Under the pieces are notes generated by a model. That model had not been told where the DNA came from. It worked only from the letters and a program-made list of their open reading frames with translations, and made no database searches. 64,000 nt of DNA from Artemia franciscana (lineage: Eukaryota; Arthropoda; Branchiopoda; Anostraca; Artemiidae). Numbering within the stretch: the stretch's first letter is position 1; every line of letters begins with the position of its first letter. Positions 35,093-49,600 of this stretch are shown one piece after another. A program made the translations under genes and the position numbers. Location: contig NC_088883.1 of NCBI RefSeq assembly GCF_032884065.1, positions 28,905,355 through 28,969,354 of the forward strand, in the 5' to 3' direction.

Positions 35093-38000
35093 AGGATTTA
35101 CTTCATTGTTTAAGTTAGACCCGCTACAGTATTGGAAACCTTCCAGTACTTCGACCTGAGCTATACTCCCCACTGAATGGGCTAAACATGGATACGTTTT
35201 AAAGATAAGCTGATTTCAAGAAACTAGCTTGTGGTTATTAGATTTTTAGTAAAGAAATATACACTAGTCCCTAAAATTTAACGCGAAAATACAGAAAAAT
35301 AAACGTTAATACGTTAAAAAGTAAACGTCATCCAAGTAAACTTTCTTTTCTACGCTACAAAAATTCAAAATAACTCAAAACGATACACCTATGAAATATT
35401 GAAATATGATTTGAAAAGTCAAAATGTAAATTCAAAAGTAATTATCAAATTGGTTAGGTCACTGATATTAATTTCGGTAGTAAGAAATGTAGATTTTTGT
35501 AAAGCTTATATTTTCAACTATTGTAATCTTTTAATGATTGTTAAATAATTATTTATTTTGAAACTGTTATTGTTATTTAATTATCTTTTAATTATTGTAA
35601 TCTCTTTTGGCATACCTCATCTCTTTTTCAATAACTAATTGTGACCATTGAAAAATGATATAATTCGACACTTTGGTCAACTGACCTTGAAACTTTTTTT
35701 TACGACGTTTGTTGCCATGGAAAACATTAAATTAAAAATCAGAAGCCAGACAAAAATGTTTAATAAAAAACTAATGAAACGGAGGATGTGTATGAAAAAT
35801 ATCTTGTGTTTTTATGTTTGCGTGTTATATTTGCTTACTATTGATATTATGAATTGATAAAATTGTATAATATTGTATAATGTAACAAAGTAAGTTAATC
35901 GATTGAAACCTCAGTAATTGAAGCCTAAGAAAGGATAGGGCAGATGGGTAAATGGAGAAAACAGACCTAGTAGATTATAGTGGCTATGGAACGCACAGGA
36001 AATGTATAGGACAGCGAAATGAAAAGCAAAAAATTCCGATGATATGTAATGTTTGTAATTATTGTATAATACTGATACTATGTAAATCAAAAATGGCCTT
36101 CTATCAAGGCTAAACCAAGAATGGGGTTTAGAGGTTTAAACGAATCCTTAAGAAATGTTTGTCTGACTCGTAAGAACATAACAAACGTACATATAAGCAA
36201 ATTTTTAATGCGTTTTTTTTAGTATGTAGGCCACAATTTTTATGTCAAGAGAAAGGGCTTAATTGAATATCACATGTACACGGCCAAATTCACTTTACTA
36301 AAAGTTACGACTGGATCATTTGCTACCTTCTTTTGAAACTTAATATCCATATCTGTTACTCACAAATATCAGATATTAATTTTAATACTATATTAATTTT
36401 AATTTGATATTAATACTACATTGTTGTAGTATTAACACTTTTCGTTCCTAGGTTACAAGTGAAATGGTGTACCTTGTTTAAACTGGAAGAATATTAATGA
36501 TAATATAACAATGGTGTTAATAATAATAATGTAATAGTAATGAATTTCAATATGCGTGATTGATAGTGAAAAGTTGTCTAAGAACACTAACCAAGTAGTA
36601 TCATAATTCTGGCTCGGTGAGTCAACAGATCTGAAACTAATGAATCCAAGTATATGAGTGTCTTTGTTCTATCGTTGGGTGGTATTGTTTCAACCTAAGA
36701 CGGCAATTTTGCTCCCATTGGTTCTCCGATGTTTGGTTTTAATAATGTGCTGAATTTATTTTCTAATTTTTTCTTGTTTTTTTTTTATTACTATTGAAGA
36801 ATAGGTTGAAAAGTTTCAGAAACTCGAAAAATTGGGATTTTTTTTGTTTTTAAACAATCTTAGATCATTCTCTAAAAAGATTTTTAACTTATTTTAACCT
36901 TGGCTGAAACTAATAAAGGCAGTGATAGAAGTATCTTTTCCTTTTGATGCTAACCATAGCTGCAGACTTGATACATAATTTGTTTTTCATATGGAAAATA
37001 AATAAAAAATCCTTAAAAAACATTTTATGATCTGAAATCAGTTCTATGATCTGAAATTAATGAAGACGATGATGTAAGTGTCAGGTTTCTTTTACGGTTC
37101 AACTTATGGCCGTAAGGCTCTACCAAAGTCGCATTATTGACTGAAATGTAACATATGTTAATAAACATGAATTATATATAAACGTTACTTATGTAAACAC
37201 ATAACATATAAACATAAATCTTGACATATCTTTAATTTTTTCAGTGATAATAATACTACTGTTTTTATTATAAAACTAAAGATATTAATATTAAATTACA
37301 TAATTAAACTTTAAATATCAAATTATATAAGACTATATAATGATATTAAATTATTATATTATATGAGTATTATATTATTAAACTATAAAATATTATTAAA
37401 TTATATTAATATTAAGTATATAAAATTAAAGGTTTTAATACAATGATCACAAAGCAATATTAAAAATTCTATCTTTATAAAATAAAATTGTGTTTGGGAA
37501 ATTCCCCATGGTTGTCATAGTTTTGTTTTATTATTATTGATGCACAGATCGAAATTTTTATAGCCAAATGATGATTGACTATTGTATAATCTCTGACTTC
37601 ATATAAAATTCGGTATTTTCCTGCTTTATAAACCCGAAGAAATAGTTGACCCACTTTTTAAAAGATGTAACTATTTTTCTCTCTTGAAGGAATAACGGGT
37701 TTGGATTGAGAAACTATGTCATATAAATAAATAAAATAAAAGCGCACTTTTTGACACTGAAATATAAGACATGATTCTCTCTCTTTTTCTCTTAGGCGCT
37801 ACAGCACATATTATTAATTATTAATAATATCGTTATTACGAAGTTTAATTATTGATAAAGTTATCAATAAATTGTTGTTATTAATGTTATTTTGAGAATG
37901 TTCTATAGCAGTGTCCAAGATTTATTTTACTAACTTGGAGAAAGCGATATACTATTTCAAGACTAGTAGGGGTCCACGTCCCTAGGGGAAACCAGACCCA

Positions 38001-38195
38001 TAAGGTAGGAGAATAACAATAAATATATCTTGGGGTGCGGAGTCTAAACAATTTCACTAAAGAGTTAAATTATCATATTTTTATTGGCTCTTTTTGTCCC
38101 AATATTTCAGGGGTATCCTCAACTTAGCTTAATGTATGTGTTATATCTTAGTTCTGGGGTGAGGTAAGTTCTGTAACTAATTTAGATAAAAAAAA
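35093..38195. other. AT-rich DNA; nothing identifiable
   Basis: Very AT-rich, with TATTAAATTATA-type simple sequence near 37240-37450. No coding frame of note, no RNA gene and no clear repeats beyond low complexity. Confidence 0.5.
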
Positions 38196-39914
38196 CAAGT
38201 TTTTTGAAATGAAAGTAAGGAGCGACATTAAACTTTAAAATGAACAGAAATTACTCCTTATATGAAAGGGGCTTTTCCTCCTCGACACCCCGCTCTTTAC
38301 GCTAATGTTTTTTAACGTTTTAAAAAGTAGAGTTGCGAGAAAGAGTCAAACTTTAGCGCAAGGAGCGGGGTGTCGAGGAGGAAAAGCCCCTTTCATATAA
38401 GGAGTAATTTCTGTTCGTTTTAAAGTTTAATGTCGCTCCTTACTTTCATTTCAAAAAACTTGTTTTTTTTATTTAATTTCTGAAAGTTTTGAATTAATGC
38501 ATGTCTGATTTTGGCTCTCCGTACATAAATTATTAAAATGAAATTTGCTATTAATTCTTTTTTGGCTAAATGGCTTTCTCTTAGTTTTGATCAGACGATT
38601 TTAAGAAATAAGGGGTGGGGAAGGAGGCCTAGTTGCCCTCCAATTTTTTCGGTTACTTATAAAGGCAACTAGAACTTTTAATTTTTAACGAACGTTTTCA
38701 TTAGTAAAAAATATACGTAACTTAAGAATTAACTTACGTAACAAACTTTTATATTCTTATATTTTTGATTATATATATGAGGGAGTATGTCCCCTCGTTA
38801 ATACCTCGCTCTCCACACTAAATCTTAAGTTTTGTCCCAATTCTTTAAGAATGACCCCTGAATCAGAAAGGCCGTAGAATAAATAGTTGAAATTACTAAA
38901 AAAAAATTAGCATAAAGAGCGAAGTATTTATCTCCTTCTAAATACCTGCTCTTTATGCTAATGTATTTTTAGAACCCCTCATATGCTTAATAATCTCTGT
39001 TCGTTTTAAGTTTTAATGTTTCTCCTTACTTTCAATTGTAAAACTTTTTCATGTTTATATTTTCATTGTTTTTTTTTAATAGTAATGCTAGAAAATCCTT
39101 CGCCCTTTTCATTGAATTTCTCTTCCCCCATGAAATATTCCTCCAAGGACAGATCCTCCCATATAGCCCCCTCCCCTGAACCCCACACCCAAACAAAAAA
39201 ATCTCCCTGAAAACGTCGGTACACTTCCCAATAACCATTACTGTATGTAAACATTGGTCAAAGTTAGTAACTTGCAGCCCCCCCTCCAGGGACTGTGGGG
39301 GGTAAGTCATCCCCATTGACACAGTTATTATGGCTTTCGACTATGCGGAACAAAATGGCTATCTCAAAATTTTGATCCGTTGACTTTGGGAAAAAATGAG
39401 CATGGGAGGGGGCCTAGGTACCCTCCAATTTTTTCGGTCACTTAAAAAGGGCACTAGAACTTTTCATTTCCGTTAGAATGAGCCCTCTTGCAACACTCTA
39501 GGACCACTTGGTCGATACGATGACCCCTGGGGAAAAGAAAAAAAAACAAACAAATAAACACGCACCCGTGATTAGTCTTCTGGCAAAAAATACGAAATCC
39601 CACATTTTTGTAGATTGGACCTTGAAATTTTTTCTATAGGGTTCTCTGATACGCTGAATGCGATGGTGGGGTTTTATTACGATCCTATGACTTTTAGGGG
39701 GTGTTTCCCCCTATTTTTCAAAATAAGGCAAATTTTCTTCGGCAAATTTTCTGATGACAAAGACTAAATTTGATAAAACTTATATATTTGAAATCAGCAT
39801 AAAAATCCGAGTCTTTTGGTATATCTTTTAGCATCGAAATTCCGTTTTTTAGAATTTCGTTTACTATTGAGCCGGGTCGCTCCTTACTACAGTTCGTTAC
39901 CACGAACTGTTTGA
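38196..39914 (+). mobile_element. Two-hairpin element, copy 2 (plus orientation)
   Basis: Starts CAAGTTTTTTGAAATGAAAG then TAAGGAGCGACATTAAA. The first ~270 bases are a near-perfect inverted repeat (arms about 38196-38315 and 38350-38465, with GGAGCGGGGTGTCGAGGAGG on the right arm). A second, decayed foldback occupies about 38760-39045, also ending TCTCCTTACTTTCA. The body continues through CCTCCAATTTTTTCGGTCAC and ends ATTGAGCCGGGTCGCTCCTT, then the perfect hairpin CAGTTCGTTACCACGAACTG and TTTGA. At about 1.7 kb this is the longest copy. It has no transposase and the short ORFs are not conserved between copies. Confidence 0.82.
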
Positions 39915-40610
39915 TTTGTATTATGGGAGAAGAATGGATTTTTTTCTTCACTTGCAGAATTTTTTCATTTGAAAAAACTTGGATTTTTCAGTTTTCTAGC
40001 TAAAAATTCGTCTTTAATCCTATGGATTTATTATATAAGTCATGAATAGTAGTAATGAAAATGGATGATTTATTGGAAATAATAGGTATTGGTAGGAAAT
40101 AATTGCCGCGCTGTTAGAAAAATCTGATTATTCTCTGATCATGGAGGGGATTTTTTCTTCTTAAAAGAGGTGCTTGTAAAGCTTGTCAAGTATGAAAATA
40201 ATTATTAATATTTTATTAAAACAAATGCTCGCAAACTAATGCTTTGGAGATTTTTTTCCTGTTTTTATCTCAAGTCAACTATATAATGTCCCATGAGATA
40301 TAAAAAGAAATGAATTGAGAAATAGTTGTGTTTGGCGTTTCTTATAAATAGCTTATATGCTGTTTTGTGATTAGTGTTGATTTATCAGAAGTTTCTTTCT
40401 TGTTTTGTAAGCTATTTGATAGAATTTAATTTAGCTTTTAATTTTAATTGTGTGACATTGAATGCATAGGCAATTTTTTGATTGTGTATTATATTTATCT
40501 TGTATATCCATCTTGCTTTAGTTGATATTTTAGTAATGTGGCGATTTCGTTTTGTCACAAATAAAATCATTCGCTCAATTTATTCATTTATTTCTATTTC
40601 ATGAAGATAC
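39915..40610. other. AT-rich spacer before the satellite
   Basis: No features recognised apart from A/T-rich sequence. The satellite begins at the end of this interval. Confidence 0.5.
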
Positions 40611-43600
40611 CTAGTACAACCACTGAAGCTTGCGTGAAGTTAATTTTAAAACACCAAAGACCTCCTAATAGAAATATTTTTATTCCCTGGATCATCTTAT
40701 ATTTATTTCATAATAGCACACCATATAGTAAAACCATTGAACCTTGCGTGAAGTTAGTTTTAAAACACCAAAAACGTCAAAATACAAAATTTTATTCCTT
40801 GGGTCATCTTATAGTTATTCCATTATAGTACACTATATGATGTACTATAGTACAACATTGAAGCTTGTGTGAAGTTAATTTTAAAACACGAAAGACAAAA
40901 AATAAAATATTTTTATTCCCTGGATCATCTTATATTTATTTCATAATAGCACACCATATAGTACAACCATTGAACCTTGCGTGAAGTTAGTTTTAAAACA
41001 CCAAAAACGTCAAAATACAAAATTTTATTCCTTGGGTCATCTTATAGTTATTCCATTATAGTACACTATATGATGTACTATAGTACAACATTGAAGCTTG
41101 TGTGAAGTTAATTTTAAAACACGAAAGACAAAAAATAAAATATTTTTATTCCCTGGATCATCTTATATTTATTTCATAATAGCACACCATATAGTACAAC
41201 CATTGAACCTTGCGTGAAGTTAGTTTTAAAACACCAAAAACGTCAAAATAAAAAAATTTTATTCGTTGGGTCATCTTATAGTTATTCCATAATAGTACAC
41301 TATATGATGTACTATAGTACAACATTGAAGCTTGTGTGAAGTTAATTTTAAAACACGAAAGACAAAAAATAAAATATTTTTATTCCCTGGATCATCTTAT
41401 ATTTATTTCATAATAGCACACCATATAGTACAACCATTGAACCTTGTGTGAAGTTAGTTTTAAAACACGAAAGACAAAAAATAAAATATTTTTATTCCCT
41501 GGATCATCTTTTATTTATTTCATAATAGCACACCATATAGTAAAACCATTGAACCTTGCGTGAAGTTAGTTTTAAAACACCAAAAACGTCAAAATACAAA
41601 ATTTTATTCCTTGGGTCATCTTATAGTTATTCCATTATAGTACACTATATGATGTACTATAGTACAACATTGAAGCTTGTGTTAAGTTAATTTTAAAACA
41701 CGAAAGACAAAAAAAAAAATATTTTTATTCCCTGGATCATCTTATATTTATTTCATAATAGCACACCATATAGTAAAACCATTGAACCTTGCGTGAAGTT
41801 AGTTTTAAAACACCAAAAACGTCAAAATACAAAATTTTATTCCTTGGGTCATCTTATATTTATTCCATAATAGTACACTATATGATGTACTATAGTACAA
41901 CATTGAAGCTTGTGTGAAGTTAATTTTAAAACACGAAAGACAAAAAATAAAATATTTTTATTCCCTGGATCATCTTATATTTATTTCATAATAGCACACC
42001 ATATAGTAAAACCATTGAACCTTGCGTGAAGTTAGTTTTAAAACACCAAAAACGTCAAAATACAAAATTTTATTCCTTGGGTCATCTTATAGTTATTCCA
42101 TAATAGTACACTATATGATGTACTATAGTACAACATTGAAGCTTGTGTGAAGTTAATTTTAAAACACGAAAGACAAAAAATAAAATATTTTTATTCCCTG
42201 GATCATCTTATATTTATTTCATAATAGCACACCATATAGTAAAACCATTGAACCTTGCGTGAAGTTAGTTTTAAAACACCAAAAACGTCAAAATACAAAA
42301 TTTTATTCGTTGGGTCATCTTATAGTTATTCCATAATAGTACACTATATGATGTACTATAGTACAACATTGAAGCTTGTGTGAAGTTAATTTTAAAACAC
42401 GAAAGACAAAAAATAAAATATTTTTATTCCCTGGATCATCTTATATTTATTTCATAATAGCACACCATATAGTAAAACCATTGAACCTTGCGTGAAGTTA
42501 GTTTTAAAACACCAAAAACGTCAAAATACAAAATTTTATTCCTTGGGTCATCTTATAGTTATTCCATAATAGTACACTATATGATGTACTATAGTACAAC
42601 ATTGAAGCTTGTGTGAAGTTAATTTTAAAACACGAAAGACAAAAAAAAAATATTTTTATTCCCTGGATCATCTTATATTTATTTCATAATAGCACACCAT
42701 ATAGTACAACCATTGAACCTTGTGTGAAGTTAGTTTTAAAACACCAAAAACGTCAAAATACAAAATTTTATTCCTTGGGTCATCTTATAGTTATTCCATT
42801 ATAGTACACTATATGATGTACTATAGTACAACATTGAAGCTTGTGTGAAGTTAATTTTAAAACACGAAAGACAAAAAAAAAATATTTTTATTCCCTGGAT
42901 CATCTTATATTTATTTCATAATAGCACACCATATAGTACAACCATTGAACCTTGTGTGAAGTTAGTTTTAAAACACCAAAAACGTCAAAATACAAAATTT
43001 TATTCCTTGGGTCATCTTATAGTTATTCCATTATAGTACACTATATGATGTACTATAGTACAACCATTGAAGCTTGTGTGAAGTTAATTTTAAAACACGA
43101 AAGACAAAAAATAAAATATTTTTATTCCCTGGATCATCTTATATTTATTTCATAATAGCACACCATATAGTACAACCATTGAACCTTGTGTGAAGTTAGT
43201 TTTAAAACACCAAAAACGTCAAAATACAAAATTTTATTCCTTGGGTCATCTTATAGTTATTCCATTATAGTACACTATATGATGTACTATAGTACAACCA
43301 TTGAAGCTTGTGTGAAGTTAATTTTAAAACACGAAAGACAAAAAATAAAATATTTTTATTCCCTGGATCATCTTATATTTATTTCATAATAGCACACCAT
43401 ATAGTACAACCATTGAACCTTGTGTGAAGTTAGTTTTAAAACACCAAAAACGTCAAAATACAAAATTTTATTCCTTGGGTCATCTTATAGTTATTCCATT
43501 ATAGTACACTATATGATGTACTATAGTACAACCATTGAAGCTTGTGTGAAGTTAATTTTAAAACACGAAAGACAAAAAATAAAATATTTTTATTCCCTGG

Positions 43601-46600
43601 ATCATCTTATATTTATTTCATAATAGCACACCATATAGTACAACCATTGAACCTTGTGTGAAGTTAGTTTTAAAACACCAAAAACGTCAAAATACAAAAT
43701 TTTATTCCTTGGGTCATCTTATAGTTATTCCATTATAGTACACTATATGATGTACTATAGTACAACATTGAAGCTTGTGTGAAGTTAATTTTAAAACACG
43801 AAAGACAAAAAATAAAATATTTTTATTCCCTGGATCATCTTATATTTATTTCATAATAGCACACCATATAGTACAACCATTGAACCTTGCGTGAAGTTAG
43901 TTTTAAAACACCAAAAACGTCAAAATAAAAAAATTTTATTCGTTGGGTCATCTTATAGTTATTCCATAATAGTACACTATATGATGTACTATAGTACAAC
44001 ATTGAAGCTTGTGTGAAGTTAATTTTAAAACACGAAAGACAAAAAATAAAATATTTTTATTCCCTGGATCATCTTATATTTATTTCATAATAGCACACCA
44101 TATAGTACAACCATTGAACCTTGTGTGAAGTTAGTTTTAAAACACGAAAGACAAAAAATAAAATATTTTTATTCCCTGGATCATCTTTTATTTATTTCAT
44201 AATAGCACACCATATAGTAAAACCATTGAACCTTGCGTGAAGTTAGTTTTAAAACACCAAAAACGTCAAAATACAAAATTTTATTCCTTGGGTCATCTTA
44301 TAGTTATTCCATTATAGTACACTATATGATGTACTATAGTACAACATTGAAGCTTGTGTTAAGTTAATTTTAAAACACGAAAGACAAAAAAAAAAATATT
44401 TTTATTCCCTGGATCATCTTATATTTATTTCATAATAGCACACCATATAGTAAAACCATTGAACCTTGCGTGAAGTTAGTTTTAAAACACCAAAAACGTC
44501 AAAATACAAAATTTTATTCCTTGGGTCATCTTATATTTATTCCATAATAGTACACTATATGATGTACTATAGTACAACATTGAAGCTTGTGTGAAGTTAA
44601 TTTTAAAACACGAAAGACAAAAAATAAAATATTTTTATTCCCTGGATCATCTTATATTTATTTCATAATAGCACACCATATAGTAAAACCATTGAACCTT
44701 GCGTGAAGTTAGTTTTAAAACACTAAAAACGTCAAAATACAAAATTTTATTCCTTGGGTCATCTTATAGTTATTCCATAATAGTACACTATATGATGTAC
44801 TATAGTACAACATTGAAGCTTGTGTGAAGTTAATTTTAAAACACGAAAGACAAAAAATAAAATATTTTTATTCCCTGGATCATCTTATATTTATTTCATA
44901 ATAGCACACCATATAGTACAACCATTGAACCTTGTGTGAAGTTAGTTTTAAAACACGAAAGACAAAAAATAAAATATTTTTATTCCCTGGATCATCTTTT
45001 ATTTATTTCATAATAGCACACCATATAGTAAAACCATTGAACCTTGCGTGAAGTTAGTTTTAAAACACCAAAAACGTCAAAATACAAAATTTTATTCCTT
45101 GGGTCATCTTATAGTTATTCCATTATAGTACACTATATGATGTACTATAGTACAACATTGAAGCTTGTGTTAAGTTAATTTTAAAACACGAAAGACAAAA
45201 AAAAAAATATTTTTATTCCCTGGATCATCTTATATTTATTTCATAATAGCACACCATATAGTAAAACCATTGAACCTTGCGTGAAGTTAGTTTTAAAACA
45301 CCAAAAACGTCAAAATACAAAATTTTATTCCTTGGGTCATCTTATATTTATTCCATAATAGTACACTATATGATGTACTATAGTACAACATTGAAGCTTG
45401 TGTGAAGTTAATTTTAAAACACGAAAGACAAAAAATAAAATATTTTTATTCCCTGGATCATCTTATATTTATTTCATAATAGCACACCATATAGTAAAAC
45501 CATTGAACCTTGCGTGAAGTTAGTTTTAAAACACCAAAAACGTCAAAATACAAAATTTTATTCCTTGGGTCATCTTATAGTTATTCCATAATAGTACACT
45601 ATATGATGTACTATAGTACAACATTGAAGCTTGTGTGAAGTTAATTTTAAAACACGAAAGACAAAAAATAAAATATTTTTATTCCCTGGATCATCTTATA
45701 TTTATTTCATAATAGCACACCATATAGTAAAACCATTGAACCTTGCGTGAAGTTAGTTTTAAAACACCAAAAACGTCAAAATACAAAATTTTATTCGTTG
45801 GGTCATCTTATAGTTATTCCATAATAGTACACTATATGATGTACTATAGTACAACATTGAAGCTTGTGTGAAGTTAATTTTAAAACACGAAAGACAAAAA
45901 ATAAAATATTTTTATTCCCTGGATCATCTTATATTTATTTCATAATAGCACACCATATAGTAAAACCATTGAACCTTGCGTGAAGTTAGTTTTAAAACAC
46001 CAAAAACGTCAAAATACAAAATTTTATTCCTTGGGTCATCTTATAGTTATTCCATAATAGTACACTATATGATGTACTATAGTACAACATTTAAGCTTGT
46101 GTGAAGTTAATTTTAAAACACGAAAGACAAAAAATAAAATATTTTTATTCCCTGGATCATCTTATATTTATTTCATAATATCACACCATATAGTACAACC
46201 ATTGAACCTTGTGTGAAGTTAGTTTTAAAACACCAAAAACGTCAAAATACAAAATTTTATTCCTTGGGTCATCTTATAGTTATTCCATTATAGTACACTA
46301 TATGATGTACTATAGTACAACATTGAAGCTTGTGTGAAGTTAATTTTAAAACACGAAAGACAAAAAATAAAATATTTTTATTCCCTGGATCATCTTATAT
46401 TTATTTCATAATAGCACACCATATAGTACAACCATTGAACCTTGTGTGAAGTTAGTTTTAAAACACCAAAAACGTCAAAATACAAAATTTTATTCCTTGG
46501 GTCATCTTATAGTTATTCCATTATGGTACACTATATGATGTACTATAGTACAACATTGAAGCTTGTGTGAAGTTAATTTTAAAACACGAAAGACAAAAAA

Positions 46601-49600
46601 TAAAATATTTTTATTCCCTGGATCATCTTATATTTATTTCATAATAGCACACCATATAGTACAACCATTGAACCTTGTGTGAAGTTAGTTTTAAAACACC
46701 AAAAACGTCAAAATACAAAATTTTATTCCTTGGGTCATCTTATAGTTATTCCATTATAGTACACTATATGATGTACTATAGTACAACATTGAAGCTTGTG
46801 TGAAGTTAATTTTAAAACACGAAAGACAAAAAATAAAATATTTTTATTCCCTGGATCATCTTATATTTATTTCATAATAGCACACCATATAGTACAACCA
46901 TTGAACCTTGCGTGAAGTTAGTTTTAAAACACCAAAAACGTCAAAATACAAAATTTTATTCCTTGGGTCATCTTATAGTTATTCCATAATAGTACACTAT
47001 ATGATGTACTATAGTACAACATTGAAGCTTGTGTGAAGTTAATTTTAAAACACGAAAGACAAAAAATAAAATATTTTTATTCCCTGGATCATCTTATATT
47101 TATTTCATAATAGCACACCATATAGTACAACCATTGAACCTTGTGTGAAGTTAGTTTTAAAACACCAAAAACGTCAAAATACAAAATTTTATTCCTTGGG
47201 TCATCTTATAGTTATTCCATTATAGTACACTATATGATGTACTATAGTACAACATTGAAGCTTGTGTGAAGTTAATTTTAAAACACGAAAGACAAAAAAT
47301 AAAATATTTTTATTCCCTGGATCATCTTATATTTATTTCATAATAGCACACCATATAGTACAACCATTGAACCTTGTGTGAAGTTAGTTTTAAAACACCA
47401 AAAACGTCAAAATACAAAATTTTATTCCTTGGGTCATCTTATAGTTATTCCATTATAGTACACTATATGATGTACTATAGTACAACATTGAAGCTTGTGT
47501 GAAGTTAATTTTAAAACACGAAAGACAAAAAAAAAATATTTTTATTCCCTGGATCATCTTATATTTATTTCATAATAGCACACCATATAGTACAACCATT
47601 GAACCTTGTGTGAAGTTAGTTTTAAAACACCAAAAACGTCAAAATACAAAATTTTATTCCTTGGGTCATCTTATAGTTATTCCATTATAGTACACTATAT
47701 GATGTACTATAGTACAACCATTGAAGCTTGTGTGAAGTTAATTTTAAAACACGAAAGACAAAAAATAAAATATTTTTATTCCCTGGATCATCTTATATTT
47801 ATTTCATAATAGCACACCATATAGTACAACCATTGAACCTTGTGTGAAGTTAGTTTTAAAACACGAAAGACAAAAAATAAAATATTTTTATTCCCTGGAT
47901 CATCTTATATTTATTTCATAATAGCACACCATATAGTACAACCATTGAACCTTGTGTGAAGTTAGTTTTAAAACACGAAAGACAAAAAATAAAATATTTT
48001 TATTCCCTGGATCATCTTATATTTATTTCATAATAGCACACCATATAGTAAAACCATTGAACCTTGCGTTAGTTTTAAAACACCAAAAACGTCAAAATAC
48101 AAAATTTTATTCCTTGGGTCATCTTATATTTATTCCATTATAGTACACTATATGATGTACTATAGTACAACCATTGAAGCTTGTGTGAAGTTAATTTTAA
48201 AACACGAAAGACAAAAAATAAAATATTTTTATTCCCTGGATCATCTTATATTTATTTCATAATAGCACACCATATAGTACAACCATTGAACCTTGTGTGA
48301 AGTTAGTTTTAAAACACGAAAGACAAAAAATAAAATATTTTTATTCCCTGGATCATCTTATATTTATTTCATAATAGCACACCATATAGTACAACCATTG
48401 AACCTTGTGTGAAGTTAGTTTTAAAACACCAAAAACGTCAAAATACAAAATTTTATTCCTTGGGTCATCTTATAGTTATTCCATTATAGTACACTATATG
48501 ATGTACTATAGTACAACATTGAAGCTTGTGTGAAGTTAATTTTAAAACACGAAAGACAAAAAATAAAATATTTTTATTCCCTGGATCATCTTATATTTAT
48601 TTCATAATAGCACACCATATAGTACAACCATTGAACCTTGTGTGAAGTTAGTTTTAAAACACCAAAAACGTCAAAATACAAAATTTTATTCCTTGGGTCA
48701 TCTTATAGTTATTCCATTATAGTACACTATATGATGTACTATAGTACAACATTGAAGCTTGTGTGAAGTTAATTTTAAAACACGAAAGACAAAAAATAAA
48801 ATATTTTTATTCCCTGGATCATCTTATATTTATTTCATAATAGCACACCATATAGTACAACCATTGAACCTTGTGTGAAGTTAGTTTTAAAACACCAAAA
48901 ACGTCAAAATACAAAATTTTATTCCTTGGGTAATCTTATAGTTATTCCATTATAGTACACTATATGATGTACTATAGTACAACATTGAAGCTTGTGTGAA
49001 GTTAATTTTAAAACACGAAAGACAAAAAATAAAATATTTTTATTCCCTGGATCATCTTATATTTATTTCATAATAGCACACCATATAGTACAACCATTGA
49101 ACCTTGCGTGAAGTTAGTTTTAAAACACCAAAAACGTCAAAATAAAAAAAATTTATTCGTTGGGTCATCTTATAGTTATTCCATTATAGTACACTATATG
49201 ATGTACTATAGTACAACATTGAAGCTTGTGTGAAGTTAATTTTAAAACACGAAAGACAAAAAATAAAATATTTTTATTCCCTGGATCATCTTATATTTAT
49301 TTCATAATAGCACACCATATAGTACAACCATTGAACCTTGCGTGAAGTTAGTTTTAAAACACCAAAAACGTCAAAATACAAAATTTTATTCCTTGGGTCA
49401 TCTTATAGTTATTCCATAATAGTACACTATATGATGTACTATAGTACAACATTGAAGCTTGTGTGAAGTTAATTTTAAAACACGAAAGACAAAAAATAAA
49501 ATATTTTTATTCCCTGGATCATCTTATATTTATTTCATAATAGCACACCATATAGTACAACCATTGAACCTTGTGTGAAGTTAGTTTTAAAACACCAAAA

